From contig DATLRO010000073.1 in assembly GCA_035534615.1 (NCBI GenBank), positions 1-64,000 on the forward strand: a stretch of 64,000 bases of DNA, given 5' to 3'. Source of the stretch: JAGWRA01 sp035534615. GTDB lineage: Bacteria > Acidobacteriota > Vicinamibacteria > Vicinamibacterales > CAVVIG01. Positions 19,005-27,599 of this stretch are shown here, in pieces. Below the pieces are notes generated by a model. The model was not told the DNA's origin. It ran no database searches and worked only from the letters and a program-made list of their open reading frames with translations. Made by a program: the position numbers and the translations under genes. How positions within the stretch are numbered: position 1 is the first letter of the stretch; each line of letters starts with the position of its first letter.

Positions 19005-19527
19005 GCTGCTCGCGGAACGTGCGAAGCACTTCCCGCTGCCCGGAGTACCGCCCGCGGACCGCGAGGAACTCGTCGTGCGCGATGCCGAGCTCGCTGGCGA
19101 CCTGCCAGATCTGGCCCTCCTCGGCCGAGGAGATCGTCCCGTCGGCCGCCGAGACCGCGAACAGACAATCGATGAGCTGCCGGCACTGATCGAACGACGC
19201 GATCTGCCGGAACTCCCGGGTCACCAGGAAGTCCTCGGTGCCGCCGATCAGCCGGTTCTGGGTCTTGGCGATCTGGACGACCAGCACCGCCTGTTCTTCC
19301 GGCAGCTGGCCGACGCGCGCGACGATCTCCTCCATCGTCCGCGTTTCCGCGTCGGTGATCTGCAGGTCCGCGTTCGCGACCCGGCTCAGCACGTACGCGA
19401 ACGCCGCCAGGTAGCGGGCCCGCCCGGGCTCCATCTGCTCCAGCTCGCCGACGATGCGGCGGACCGTCTCGGTGTTGCCGGGCGTCGTCTCGCGCGGCTC
19501 GAGTCCCAGGAACTTCAGCAACGACAC
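18997..19527 (-). CDS. TerB family tellurite-resistance/DjlA-N-like protein
   Basis: 176 residues from a GTG at 19525-19527 with a GGGGGA ribosome binding site 7 nt upstream. The all-helical domain at about 40-165 contains the repeated acidic helix-turn patterns RVANADLQITDAETRTMEEIV and AVSAADGTISSAEEGQIWQVASELGI, which are the two metal-coordinating half-motifs of the TerB/DjlA N-terminal fold. Proteins of this type sit at membranes in stress-response systems; no other ter gene is nearby. A much longer frame upstream is an artefact of the GC-rich context. Confidence 0.82.
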   Translation of the reverse strand: MSLLKFLGLEPRETTPGNTETVRRIVGELEQMEPGRARYLAAFAYVLSRVANADLQITDAETRTMEEIVARVGQLPEEQAVLVVQIAKTQNRLIGGTEDFLVTREFRQIASFDQCRQLIDCLFAVSAADGTISSAEEGQIWQVASELGIAHDEFLAVRGRYSGQREVLRTFREQLK

Positions 19528-19640
19528 GTTACATCCCCCCACACGGATAGGACGGCTCGAGCGCAGAGCCGGTTCCGTCAGTTTACCGCACGTTCGCGCG
19601 CGGGCCCGCGCCGCGCGCGGCTGAGCCTCTACGGCTCGCC

Positions 19641-19670
19641 TTGCAACCCGCGCGAGCTCTCCGCTAGAAT
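19641..19670 (+). promoter_or_regulatory. Promoter of the metal-efflux operon
   Basis: TTGCAA (19641-19646), an 18-nt spacer and TAGAAT (19665-19670). The first in-frame ATG of the following gene (19669) overlaps the -10 box, so the transcript cannot include it. This argues for the downstream GTG start. Confidence 0.6.
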
Positions 19671-19683
19671 GCCCGCACATTCC

Positions 19684-20061
19684 GTGTTGCACCGCCTGAT
19701 CCGCCACCACGCGCGAACGGCCATCCTGACGGCACTGCTGCCGTACGTCCTGGCCTCGATGTTCGTGAATTTCTTCCACACGGACTCGGCCCCGGCCTTT
19801 GCGCTCTGCGCCGATCATTCGGTGACCTCCGTCGAGGCCGCGCCGGTCGACGGCCAGCAGCCGTTCCAGCATCCGCAGGATCCCTGTCCGGCCTGCGTCT
19901 GGCTGAAGGTCGGCGGCACGCGCCTCGAAGCCCCGGTGTCCGTCGTGCCGGTCCTGCACACGGTGGACGTCGCACCGGTCATCGCGCCGGCCATCGTGCC
20001 GCTCAGTCCCGTCCGCCATCGCCTCTCGCTTCGCGGTCCTCCAGTCTCCGCCACCCTCTAG
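19684..20061 (+). CDS. Small exported or membrane protein with CxxC motif (DUF2946-like)
   Basis: 125 residues from GTG at 19684; an ATG at 19669 lies inside the -10 box and is less likely. One N-terminal hydrophobic segment (TAILTALLPYVLASMFVNFF) is followed by His/Cys-bearing sequence FHTDSAPAFALCADHS and DPCPACVWLKVGG, then a second hydrophobic stretch (VVPVLHTVDVAPVIAPAIVPL). Small proteins of this sort, with a CPxC motif, often sit directly before heavy-metal RND pumps and may bind metal in the periplasm. The DUF2946 comparison is from memory and tentative. It heads the operon containing the CzcCBA-like pump. Confidence 0.6.
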   Translation: MLHRLIRHHARTAILTALLPYVLASMFVNFFHTDSAPAFALCADHSVTSVEAAPVDGQQPFQHPQDPCPACVWLKVGGTRLEAPVSVVPVLHTVDVAPVIAPAIVPLSPVRHRLSLRGPPVSATL

Positions 20062-20350
20062 TCCCCGTTCGATCTCCTTTGCGCGCGGGCCACGTCCACC
20101 GGAGTGGCCGGCGGCAACCCCGGCGTGTATGGAGCCGGCCGGCCGGTTCCGCGACGATCGCGCGCCGGAGGAGATCGACCATCGCAACGTCCAGTCCGGC
20201 TGCGCGCTCTGCGCGCCGTCACCGCTGCCGCGTGTGACGGATCCGGAGTCTCCGGCCGGCCGCAGCGAGTTCCCGGCGTGACGGCGCCCCTCGTGGGGAA
20301 TGCCGCGCCGGGCGAACGGTCGAGCAGCAGGAAGAAGGAGAACGACTTTG

Positions 20351-21661
20351 ATGCCCGTACGGCCTGCGCACGTGAGCCGGTTCCTGATCGGTGTCCTGGC
20401 GGGCTTCTGTCTGGCTGCCACGGCGGCGGCCCAGACGGGGCCGCCCCCCTCGTCGTCGTCGCCGCCGCTGCAGGCCGTCACGCTCGAGCAGGCGGTGCAG
20501 CTCGCCTTCGCGCAGAACCAGGCGCTGCGGGCGGAGCGCCTGGCCATCCAGGCCTCGCGCGCGGACGAGATCACGGCCGGGCTCAAGCCGAACCCGACGA
20601 TCAGCTTCGTGGCCGAGGATCAGCCGCTGCTGCATCCGAGCGACTTCGGCAGCCTCGACTACATGAACGACAATTCGGTGGCGACCCCGTCGATCAGCTA
20701 CACGTTCGAGCGGGGCGGCAAGCGGATGAAGCGGGTGATGGTCGCGCAGGACTCGACGCACATCACGACGCAGAACGTGCAGGACGCCGAGCGGCAGCTG
20801 CGGTTCCAGGTCGTGCAGGCGTACGTCGGCGTCCTGCTGGCGGAGTCCAACCTGCAGTTCACGCAGACGGCGCTGCAGGACTTCACGCAGGTGGTCGACA
20901 TCAACCGGCGGCGGATGGAGTCGGGCGACATCTCCGAAGGGGACTACCTGAAGATCGCCATTCAGAAGCTGCAGTTCCAGCAGGACGTCTCGTCCGCCCA
21001 GGTCGCCCTGACGCAGAGCCGGGCGGCGCTGCGGCAGCTGATGGGCTACGAGACGGTCACGGACGACTTCAAGGTCGTGGGCGCGCTGCGCTACCGGCCG
21101 TACCCGGTGGCGCTGGACGCGCTGAAGCAGCAGGCGCTCACCGACCGGCCGGATTATCAGGCGGCGGTCTCCGGGCTGAAGCTCGCGCAGGACACCGAGA
21201 CCCTGGAGTACAGCAACCGGGTGCCGGACATCACGGGCGAGCTCGAATACCAGCACAACACGACCGTCGCCGGCTTCGGGTTCGGCCTGTCGATGCCCCT
21301 GCCGATTCACGACCGGAATCAGGGCAACATCGCCCACGCGAAGGTGGCGGTGGAGCAGGCGACGGAAGCCGAGGTGGCCGTGAAGATCGGCGTCCTCACC
21401 GACGTCGTCAGCGCGTACGCCGGGCTGAAGACGAGCGACCAGGTGGCGTCGCTGTACGAAACGGGCTATCTCAAGCAGGCGCAGCAGTCGCTGGACATCA
21501 GCCGGTACGCCTACGAGCACGGCGCCACCAGCCTGCTCGATCTGCTGGACGCCGAGCGGACGTACCGGCAGACGGAGCTCGACTACCGGCAGGCGCTGGC
21601 GAACGCCATGATCAGCGCCGCCCAGGTCAATTACGCGGTCGGAAAGCAGGTGATTCCATGA
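20351..21661 (+). CDS. CzcC-like outer membrane efflux channel (TolC family)
   Basis: 436 residues. A signal peptide (FLIGVLAGFCLAATAAAQ) is followed by two OEP repeats of long amphipathic helices with beta strands (ALRAERLAIQASRADEITAGLKPNPTISF; DRPDYQAAVSGLKLAQDTETLEYSNRVPDI). The conserved GxxSLLDLLDAERTYRQTELDYRQAL block lies at the C-terminus. It forms the trimeric outer-membrane tunnel of the RND pump encoded next. The ATG at 20351 follows GAAGGAG by 10 nt; the preceding in-frame ATG at 20300 is inside a region without conservation. It overlaps the adaptor gene by ATGA. Confidence 0.9.
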   Translation: MPVRPAHVSRFLIGVLAGFCLAATAAAQTGPPPSSSSPPLQAVTLEQAVQLAFAQNQALRAERLAIQASRADEITAGLKPNPTISFVAEDQPLLHPSDFGSLDYMNDNSVATPSISYTFERGGKRMKRVMVAQDSTHITTQNVQDAERQLRFQVVQAYVGVLLAESNLQFTQTALQDFTQVVDINRRRMESGDISEGDYLKIAIQKLQFQQDVSSAQVALTQSRAALRQLMGYETVTDDFKVVGALRYRPYPVALDALKQQALTDRPDYQAAVSGLKLAQDTETLEYSNRVPDITGELEYQHNTTVAGFGFGLSMPLPIHDRNQGNIAHAKVAVEQATEAEVAVKIGVLTDVVSAYAGLKTSDQVASLYETGYLKQAQQSLDISRYAYEHGATSLLDLLDAERTYRQTELDYRQALANAMISAAQVNYAVGKQVIP

Positions 21662-22845
21662 CGAGACTGTTGGATCGTTCCGGCCGGGTCCATCGGACGC
21701 TGCGGCTCGGCGCACTGCTCGCCCTTCCCGCCCTGGCCCTCGCCACGGGCGCCTGCGGACAGCGGAGCGCGGACACGGTGGCCGCCCAGGCGGCGCCGAC
21801 GCCGGGGTATTTCAGCGTCCCCTCCAATCAGATCGGCCAGCTGAAGATCATGCAGGTTCAGCGGACCTCGCTGCCGATCGACGTGCGCACGACGGGCACG
21901 GTCGACTGGGACAACGACCAGACGACGCAGGCGATCACGCAGGTGTCGGGGCCGATCACGCGGATCGCGGTCGACCTCGGGGCGTACGTGAAGGCGGGGC
22001 AGCCGCTGCTCTACGTCTCGAGCCCCGACGTGGCGGGGGCGTTCTCGGCGTACCGGTCGGCCGACAACCGGCTGGCCCTGGCCGGGCAGACGCTCGCCCG
22101 CAACCGGGACCTGCTGGCGCATCACGCGATCGCGCTCAAGGACTTCCAGAGCGCGCAGGCCGATTACAACGACGCGCAGACGGCCGTGGAGAGCGCACGC
22201 CAGACGCTGCGCATCTACGGCGTGACGGCGAAGGAGCTCGCGGCGGCGCAGCGGCCGGACGCGCCGATCGTCCCGGAGCTGGCCATGCGGGCGCCGATCG
22301 CCGGCCGGATCGTCCAGAAGCTGGTCTATCCGGGGCAGTACATCCAGGCGGGCGCGACGACGGCGTTCGTGATCAGCAACACGTCCACCGTGTGGGTTCA
22401 GGGGTATCTCTACGAGCAGGATCTGCGGCAGGTCCGCGTCGGCAACCGGGTCGACATCCGGACGCCGGCGTTCGACCGGGTGTTCCACGGGGTGGTGTCC
22501 TACGTCGGCGCGATGCTCGATCCGTCGACGCGGACGACGCCGGTGCGGATCGTGACGAAGAATCCTGACGGGCTGCTGAAGAAGGATCAGTTCGTCGACG
22601 TCACGATTCATTCGGGGCAGCGGCAGAACGTGCTGGTCGTGCCGACGTCGGCGGTGCTGTACACGAACGAGAACTTCCCGTTCGTCTACCGGCAGGTCGG
22701 CCCGGATCACTTCGCCCAGCAGCTCGTGACGACGGGCGTGCAGCAGGGCCCGCAGTTCGAGATCGTGAAGGGGCTGAAGGCAGGCGACGCCATCGTGTCC
22801 GAGGGCAGCGTGTTCCTGCAGTTCGCGCAGAGCAACCAGCAGTAG
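21658..22845 (+). CDS. CzcB-like RND efflux periplasmic adaptor
   Basis: 395 residues. The N-terminus is a signal sequence ending in ALATGACG, which resembles a lipobox although the -3 residue is Thr rather than Leu. Lipoyl halves (QVSGPITRIAVDLGAYVKAGQPLLYV and MRAPIAGRIVQKLVYPGQYIQAG) flank a helical hairpin, followed by the barrel domain (VWVQGYLYEQDLRQVRVGNRVDIRTPAF) and the C-terminal domain. It bridges the CzcA-like pump and the CzcC-like channel. Its ATG overlaps the stop codon of the channel gene by four bases. Confidence 0.9.
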   Translation: MTRLLDRSGRVHRTLRLGALLALPALALATGACGQRSADTVAAQAAPTPGYFSVPSNQIGQLKIMQVQRTSLPIDVRTTGTVDWDNDQTTQAITQVSGPITRIAVDLGAYVKAGQPLLYVSSPDVAGAFSAYRSADNRLALAGQTLARNRDLLAHHAIALKDFQSAQADYNDAQTAVESARQTLRIYGVTAKELAAAQRPDAPIVPELAMRAPIAGRIVQKLVYPGQYIQAGATTAFVISNTSTVWVQGYLYEQDLRQVRVGNRVDIRTPAFDRVFHGVVSYVGAMLDPSTRTTPVRIVTKNPDGLLKKDQFVDVTIHSGQRQNVLVVPTSAVLYTNENFPFVYRQVGPDHFAQQLVTTGVQQGPQFEIVKGLKAGDAIVSEGSVFLQFAQSNQQ

Positions 22846-22884
22846 CGGCGGGCCGGTCCGCGGCCTGTCCCGGGCAGGAGTGCC

Positions 22885-25800
22885 ATGATCAACCGCATCG
22901 TCTCGTTTGCCCTGTCGCAGCGCTTCCTGGTGGTGGTCGCGATGGCGGCGCTGATGGTCTGGGGCGTCATTTCGTTCCAGCGGCTGCCGATCGACGCGTA
23001 TCCGGATCTGTCGCCGCCCCACGTCGAGATCATCACGCAGTGGCCGGGGCACGCCGCCGAGGAGATCGAGCGCCTGATCACGATCCCGCTCGAGGTCGAG
23101 ATGAACGGCATCCCCAAGCTCCAGGCGCTGCGGTCGATCTCGCTGTACGGCCTGTCGTCGGTCGAGATGAACTTCGACTACGGCGCCGATCCGTATTTCG
23201 TCCGCGAGCAGGCGTTCGAGCGGATGGCGAGCGCGTCGCTGCCGGCCGGCGTGACGCCGAGCATCTCGCCGCTCTACAGCCCGAGCGGCCTCATCTACCG
23301 CTACGTGCTGCAGAGCACCGACCGCTCGCCGCAGGATCTGAAGATCCTGGAGGACTGGGTGCTCGAGCGGGCCTACCGCTCCATCCCGGGCGTGGCCGAC
23401 GACTCCGGCTTCGGCGGAACGACGATGCAGTACCAGGTCCTGCTCGATCCGCGCAAGCTGTTCGAGTACGGCGTCACCGTGCCGCAGGTCGTCCAGCAGC
23501 TGGCGAGCAACAACGCGAACGCCGGCGGCGGGTTCTATTCGCAGGGCGGGCAGTTCTACTACGTCCGCGGGCTCGGCCTCGTGAAGAACCTGCAGGACAT
23601 CGGCAACGTCGTCCTGGCGAGCCACCACGGCGTGCCGGTGTACGTGCACAACGTGGGCAAGGTGGTGATCGGCCACGCGCCCCGCCTCGGCGAGTTCGGC
23701 TACATGAACCAGCCGGACGCCGTCGAAGGCGTCATCCTGATGCGGATCGGCGAGCAGGCGCAGGTGGTCCTCAAGCGGGTCGAGGCGATGACGGCCCGGC
23801 TGAACAAGTACGTGCTGCCGCCCGACGTGAAGATCGTGCCGTACTACGACCGGTCCGATCTCATCCACGAGACCACGCGGACCGTCGAAGGGAACCTGCT
23901 GCGGGGCATGATCCTGGTGCTGATCGTCCTGGGGCTGTTCCTCTTCAGCGTCCGCACCGCGCTCATCGTCGCGGTCACGATTCCCTTCGCGCTGCTGTTC
24001 TCGTTCATCTGCCTCGACCGGGCGCACATTCCGGCCAACCTGCTCTCGATCGGCGCCATCGACTTCGGCATCATCGTCGACGGCTCGGTCGTGATGGTCG
24101 AGAACATCTTCCGCGAGCTGGCGGCGCACTACGGCCGGGACTTCAACTTCTTCGACGTCATCCGCGCGGCCGCGCGCGACGTCGAGCGGCCGATCTTCTA
24201 CGCGATGGCGGTCATCATCGCGGGCTACCTGCCGATCTACGCGCTCACGGGCCCCTCGGGCCGGCTGTTCCACCCGATGGCCGACACGATGGCCTTCGCG
24301 CTGCTCGGATCGCTCATCTGCGCCCTCACCCTGCTGCCGGTGCTCTGCTCGTTCTTCCTCAGGAACGTCAAGGAGCCGACCGTCGGCCTCTATGAGCACG
24401 TCCGGGCGATCTACGGGCGGATCCTGACCTGGTGCCTCGGCCACCGGGCGGTCACGCTCGGCGCGGCGGCCGCCATCTGCGGCGCCTCCCTGCTGCTCAT
24501 CCCGTCGATCGGGGCGGAATTCATGCCGCACCTGGACGAAGGGGCGCTCTGGGTGCGCGCCACGACGCCGTACACGATCTCATTCGACCAGGCCGAAAAG
24601 CTCGCCCCGCAGATCCGCACGATCCTGCGCAGCTTCCCGCAGGTGACGATCGTGGCCAACGAGCTGGGCCGGCCCGACGACGGGACCGACGCCACCGGCT
24701 TCTTCAACGACGAGTTCTACGTCGGCCTCAGGCCGTACGACGACCCGACCTGGCACGGCGCCCTCTCGACCAAGGCCGAGCTGACCGCCGCCATCCAGAA
24801 GAAGCTGTCGAAGTTCCCCGGCGTGATCTTCAACTACACCCAGCCGGCCGAAGACGCGGTGGACGAGGCGGAAACCGGCCTGAAGAGCGCGCTGGCGGTC
24901 AAGATCTTCGGCTCGGACCTGTCGATCCTCCAGCAGAAGGCCGACGCCGTGAAGCAGGTCATCGAGAAGGTCCCCGGCATCACGGACATCACGATCGTCA
25001 AGGAGCTCGGCCAGCCGAGCCTGACCATCGTCCCCAACCGGGAGAAGATCGCCCGCTACGGCCTCAACGTCAGCGACATCAACACGCTGATCGAAACGGC
25101 GATCGGGGGGACGCCCGCCACGCAGGTCATCCAGGGCGAGCGGGAGTTCGACCTGGTCGTCCGGATGGAGCGGCCGTTCCGGAGCAACATCAACGAGATC
25201 AGGAACCTGCTCGTCGCGACGCCCGACGGGCAGAACCTGCCCCTGAGCCAGTTCGCCAGCGTTCAGGTGAGCAAGGGGGCCTCGTTCATCTACCGGGAGA
25301 ACAACTCGCGGTACATCGGCGTCCAGTTCAGCGTCCGGGGGCGCGACCTGGCCAGCGCGGTCGGCGAGGCCCGCGCGAAGGTGGCCGCGGCGGTGCCGCT
25401 GCCGAGCGGCTATTCGTTCGACTGGGGCGGCGAGTACAAGGACTACCTCGCGTCCAGGTCCCAGATGGCCGTCATCGGGCCGCTCACGGTGCTGCTGATC
25501 CTGCTGATCCTGTTCGCCCTCTACGGCAACATGAAGTTCCCGCTGATCATCCTGTTCAGCGTCCTGCTGACCGAGCCGGTCGGCGGGCTGATCGCCCTGA
25601 AGCTGACCGGCACTCCGTTCAGCGTCTCGTCCGGCCTCGGCTTCCTCGCCCTGATGGGCGTCGCCGTCCAGACCGACGTCATCCTCTACTCGTTCATCAA
25701 CAAGCTGCGCCTCGAGCACGAGGACATCGCCCACGCGACCCGGGAAGCAGCCCTGCTGCGGCTCCGGCCGATCATGATGACCGCGCTGGTCGCCTGCATC

Positions 25801-25965
25801 GGGCTCCTGCCGGCCGCCATGTCGACCGGCATCGGCAGCGACTCCCAGAAGCCGTTCGCCATCGTCATCGTCGGCGGCCTGCTGTCGCGGCTCGCGCTCG
25901 ACATCTTCATCGCGCCGGTGCTGTATACGCTGGTGGCCGGCAAGAACGACGTGCTGAAGGTGTAG
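22885..25965 (+). CDS. czcA: CzcA-like heavy-metal efflux RND pump
   Basis: 1026 residues with the RND layout: helix 1 (RFLVVVAMAALMVWGVISF), periplasmic loop, helices 2-6, a second loop and helices 8-12. The heavy-metal (HME) subclass signature DFGxxxDGxxxxxxN is present in helix 4 (Asp393, Asp399, Asn407), which indicates export of monovalent or divalent metal ions driven by protons. Which metal is not decidable: I did not identify the Met triad of CusA, so a Co/Zn/Cd/Ni-type pump is the more natural guess. It is the last gene of the four-gene operon and is followed by a 12-bp stem-loop. Confidence 0.92.
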   Translation: MINRIVSFALSQRFLVVVAMAALMVWGVISFQRLPIDAYPDLSPPHVEIITQWPGHAAEEIERLITIPLEVEMNGIPKLQALRSISLYGLSSVEMNFDYGADPYFVREQAFERMASASLPAGVTPSISPLYSPSGLIYRYVLQSTDRSPQDLKILEDWVLERAYRSIPGVADDSGFGGTTMQYQVLLDPRKLFEYGVTVPQVVQQLASNNANAGGGFYSQGGQFYYVRGLGLVKNLQDIGNVVLASHHGVPVYVHNVGKVVIGHAPRLGEFGYMNQPDAVEGVILMRIGEQAQVVLKRVEAMTARLNKYVLPPDVKIVPYYDRSDLIHETTRTVEGNLLRGMILVLIVLGLFLFSVRTALIVAVTIPFALLFSFICLDRAHIPANLLSIGAIDFGIIVDGSVVMVENIFRELAAHYGRDFNFFDVIRAAARDVERPIFYAMAVIIAGYLPIYALTGPSGRLFHPMADTMAFALLGSLICALTLLPVLCSFFLRNVKEPTVGLYEHVRAIYGRILTWCLGHRAVTLGAAAAICGASLLLIPSIGAEFMPHLDEGALWVRATTPYTISFDQAEKLAPQIRTILRSFPQVTIVANELGRPDDGTDATGFFNDEFYVGLRPYDDPTWHGALSTKAELTAAIQKKLSKFPGVIFNYTQPAEDAVDEAETGLKSALAVKIFGSDLSILQQKADAVKQVIEKVPGITDITIVKELGQPSLTIVPNREKIARYGLNVSDINTLIETAIGGTPATQVIQGEREFDLVVRMERPFRSNINEIRNLLVATPDGQNLPLSQFASVQVSKGASFIYRENNSRYIGVQFSVRGRDLASAVGEARAKVAAAVPLPSGYSFDWGGEYKDYLASRSQMAVIGPLTVLLILLILFALYGNMKFPLIILFSVLLTEPVGGLIALKLTGTPFSVSSGLGFLALMGVAVQTDVILYSFINKLRLEHEDIAHATREAALLRLRPIMMTALVACIGLLPAAMSTGIGSDSQKPFAIVIVGGLLSRLALDIFIAPVLYTLVAGKNDVLKV

Positions 25966-25975
25966 ACCCTCCAGG

Positions 25976-26007
25976 GCCGGGGGCTCCACGTGGACGGAGC
26001 CCCCGGC
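25976..26007 (+). terminator. 12-bp stem-loop after the metal-efflux operon
   Basis: GCCGGGGGCTCC and GGAGCCCCCGGC form a perfect stem around an 8-nt loop, starting 11 nt after the czcA-like stop codon. No U-tract follows, so termination is likely but unproven. Confidence 0.5.
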
Positions 26008-26099
26008 GGAGACGGCCGCGCGGGCCTCCCGCCGCCGGGCGCCCGGCCGACCGGCGGACCGCGCGCGCAGGTCGTTCGGCGTGACGGCCCCGGGCCTGC

Positions 26100-26105
26100 T
26101 AGAAT
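26100..26105 (+). promoter_or_regulatory. -10 box (TAGAAT) ending 7 nt before the start codon
   Basis: TAGAAT is followed by CGGCAGG and the ATG at 26113. Transcription would begin at or next to the start codon. GGCAGG might still act as a weak ribosome binding site if the transcript starts earlier. Confidence 0.5.
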
Positions 26106-26112
26106 CGGCAGG

Positions 26113-26376
26113 ATGGACTGGGCGCAGGTCCGCGAGAACCTCGGCGGTTTCTTCCGCGGTATGGCCTACGGGCACTACGAGGAGTACGTGCGCGTGCAGG
26201 CCATGCAGCTCAACGACCTGTTCATGCTGCTCTGCTACATGGAGATGGTCGGCCTGCCGAATCCGGCCACGATCTACCTGCTGGAGGTCTATCCGTATTT
26301 CCTCGAGCAGTTCCACCTGTGGCACCGGCGGATGGGCATGCCGCACTCGCCGCTCGACAACCTGCCGTGCTGCTGA
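26113..26376 (+). CDS. cory-CC-star protein
   Basis: 87 residues ending in LPCC followed directly by the stop codon, the feature after which the family is named (Cys-Cys-stop). The body is helical and aromatic: FRGMAYGHYEEYVRVQAMQLNDLF, MEMVGLPNPATIYLLEVYPYFLEQFHLWHRRMGMPHSP. It is 13 nt upstream of an ArsA-family ATPase, the typical partner as I recall. The tail cysteines may bind metal or be the recognised end of a client handled by the ATPase; this is inference. The start follows a TAGAAT -10 box by 7 nt, so the mRNA may be leaderless. An upstream ATG at 25990 would add a Gly/Pro-rich leader and is rejected. Confidence 0.8.
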   Translation: MDWAQVRENLGGFFRGMAYGHYEEYVRVQAMQLNDLFMLLCYMEMVGLPNPATIYLLEVYPYFLEQFHLWHRRMGMPHSPLDNLPCC

Positions 26377-26389
26377 TGGCTGGCTGTCC

Positions 26390-27304
26390 ATGAAAGGCCT
26401 GCTCGACCGCAAAGTGCTGTTCTTCGGCGGCAAGGGAGGGGTCGGCAAGACGACGTGCGCGTCGGCCACCGCCCTCGAGGCCAGCCGGCGCGGCAAGCGC
26501 GTCCTGCTCGTCTCGACCGATCCGGCGCACTCGACGTCCGACATCTTCGAGCAGCCGTTCACGGCCGAAGAGCGGGAGATTCAGCCGGGGCTGTGGGGGC
26601 TGGAAATCGACGCCGCGTTCGAGGCCCGGCGGTACATCGACCAGGTCAAGAAGCAGATCGGCGAGCTGTTCAGCCCGGTGATCCTCAAGGAAGCCGCCAA
26701 GCAGATCGAGCTTGCCGCGACGATGCCGGGCGTCGAGGAGGTCGCGCTGTTCGACCGGATGAGCGAGCTCATCGTCGATCGGGACGACGAGTACGACCTG
26801 GTCGTCTTCGACACCGCGCCCACCGGCCACACGCTGCGCCTGCTGCAGATGCCGGAGCTGATGACGTCGTGGATGCGGGCGCTGTCCAAGACGCGGCGGG
26901 CCATGCTGAACGAGGACGCCGGGTCGGATCCCGTGCTCGCCGCGCTCGAGCGGCGGCGCGAGCGGCTGCAGGTCGTGCGGGCGCGCCTGATGCGCGCCAA
27001 GGTGGCCGCGTTCGTCCTCGTCCTGATCGCCGAGCGGCTGCCGATCGAAGAAACCGCCCGGGCCATCGAGACGCTGGCCGGATCCGATGTCCACGTGCTC
27101 GGACTCGTGGTCAACCGGGTGCTGCCGGACCACCTCGACGGCGCGTTCTACACCGCCCGCCGCCGGCAGGAACAGGTGTACCTGGACGAGATCGATCGGC
27201 GGTTCGAGGCGTTGACACGGCAACGGATTCCGCAGTTCGAGACCGACATCCACGGGCTCGGCCAGCTCGAGGCGGTGAGCCGGGAACTCGTGGGGGCGGC
27301 CTGA
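26390..27304 (+). CDS. ArsA/TRC40-family ATPase
   Basis: 304 residues. The deviant Walker A GGKGGVGKTT (Lys15, Lys20), the switch I region STDPAHSTSDIF and the ArsA motif DTAPTGHTLRLL identify an ArsA/Get3-type dimeric P-loop ATPase. The length equals a single ArsA half. Family members insert tail-anchored membrane proteins (Get3) or energise arsenite export (ArsA). No ArsB, ArsR or ArsC gene is present, so arsenite export is not supported by context. The adjacent cory-CC-star protein is the likely partner or client. GGTCAACCGVLP-type Cys metal sites of ArsA were not seen. Confidence 0.88.
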   Translation: MKGLLDRKVLFFGGKGGVGKTTCASATALEASRRGKRVLLVSTDPAHSTSDIFEQPFTAEEREIQPGLWGLEIDAAFEARRYIDQVKKQIGELFSPVILKEAAKQIELAATMPGVEEVALFDRMSELIVDRDDEYDLVVFDTAPTGHTLRLLQMPELMTSWMRALSKTRRAMLNEDAGSDPVLAALERRRERLQVVRARLMRAKVAAFVLVLIAERLPIEETARAIETLAGSDVHVLGLVVNRVLPDHLDGAFYTARRRQEQVYLDEIDRRFEALTRQRIPQFETDIHGLGQLEAVSRELVGAA

Positions 27305-27599
27305 CGGCCACGGCCGCCCGGGGGGCGGGATCGGGGGTGCCGGTGACGCACGGGCCGGCATCGCGTGCAGGGGTACTTGCCATCGGCCGTGCAGATCGGG
27401 TAGGGTTGAGGTTCCAAATTCTGCGCTGCCAGCATTGCTTGCGTCAGTGTCGATCGAACCGCTCTTTCCCGTCTTTCCACATGTGACCGCTCAGGCGACG
27501 TGCGGGAGCCGACGAGGCTTGCCGAACGATCCACTCAGCCGCACCGGGGGCCGGTCGGAGGAGTGGCAGCGCAGGGGTCACCCAGAGGCGAGGTAGCGC

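Noticed and set aside
20062..20350. Extended reading of the frame upstream of the TolC-like gene as an additional gene.
   Set aside because: No start with ribosome binding site and no recognisable product; only a GC-rich spacer with small inverted repeats.
21631..24531. Very long open frame (966 codons) on the minus strand across the CzcB/CzcA genes.
   Set aside because: Arg/Asp/His-rich translation typical of antisense shadow in GC-rich genes; the plus-strand genes have clear family motifs.
26371..26455. Possible selenocysteine at the TGA ending the cory-CC-star gene (LPCC-TGA), since the frame stays open downstream.
   Set aside because: The family is defined by ending at Cys-Cys, the downstream frame is Arg/Gln-rich shadow of the ATPase gene, and no SECIS-like hairpin with GGU loop was found after the TGA.
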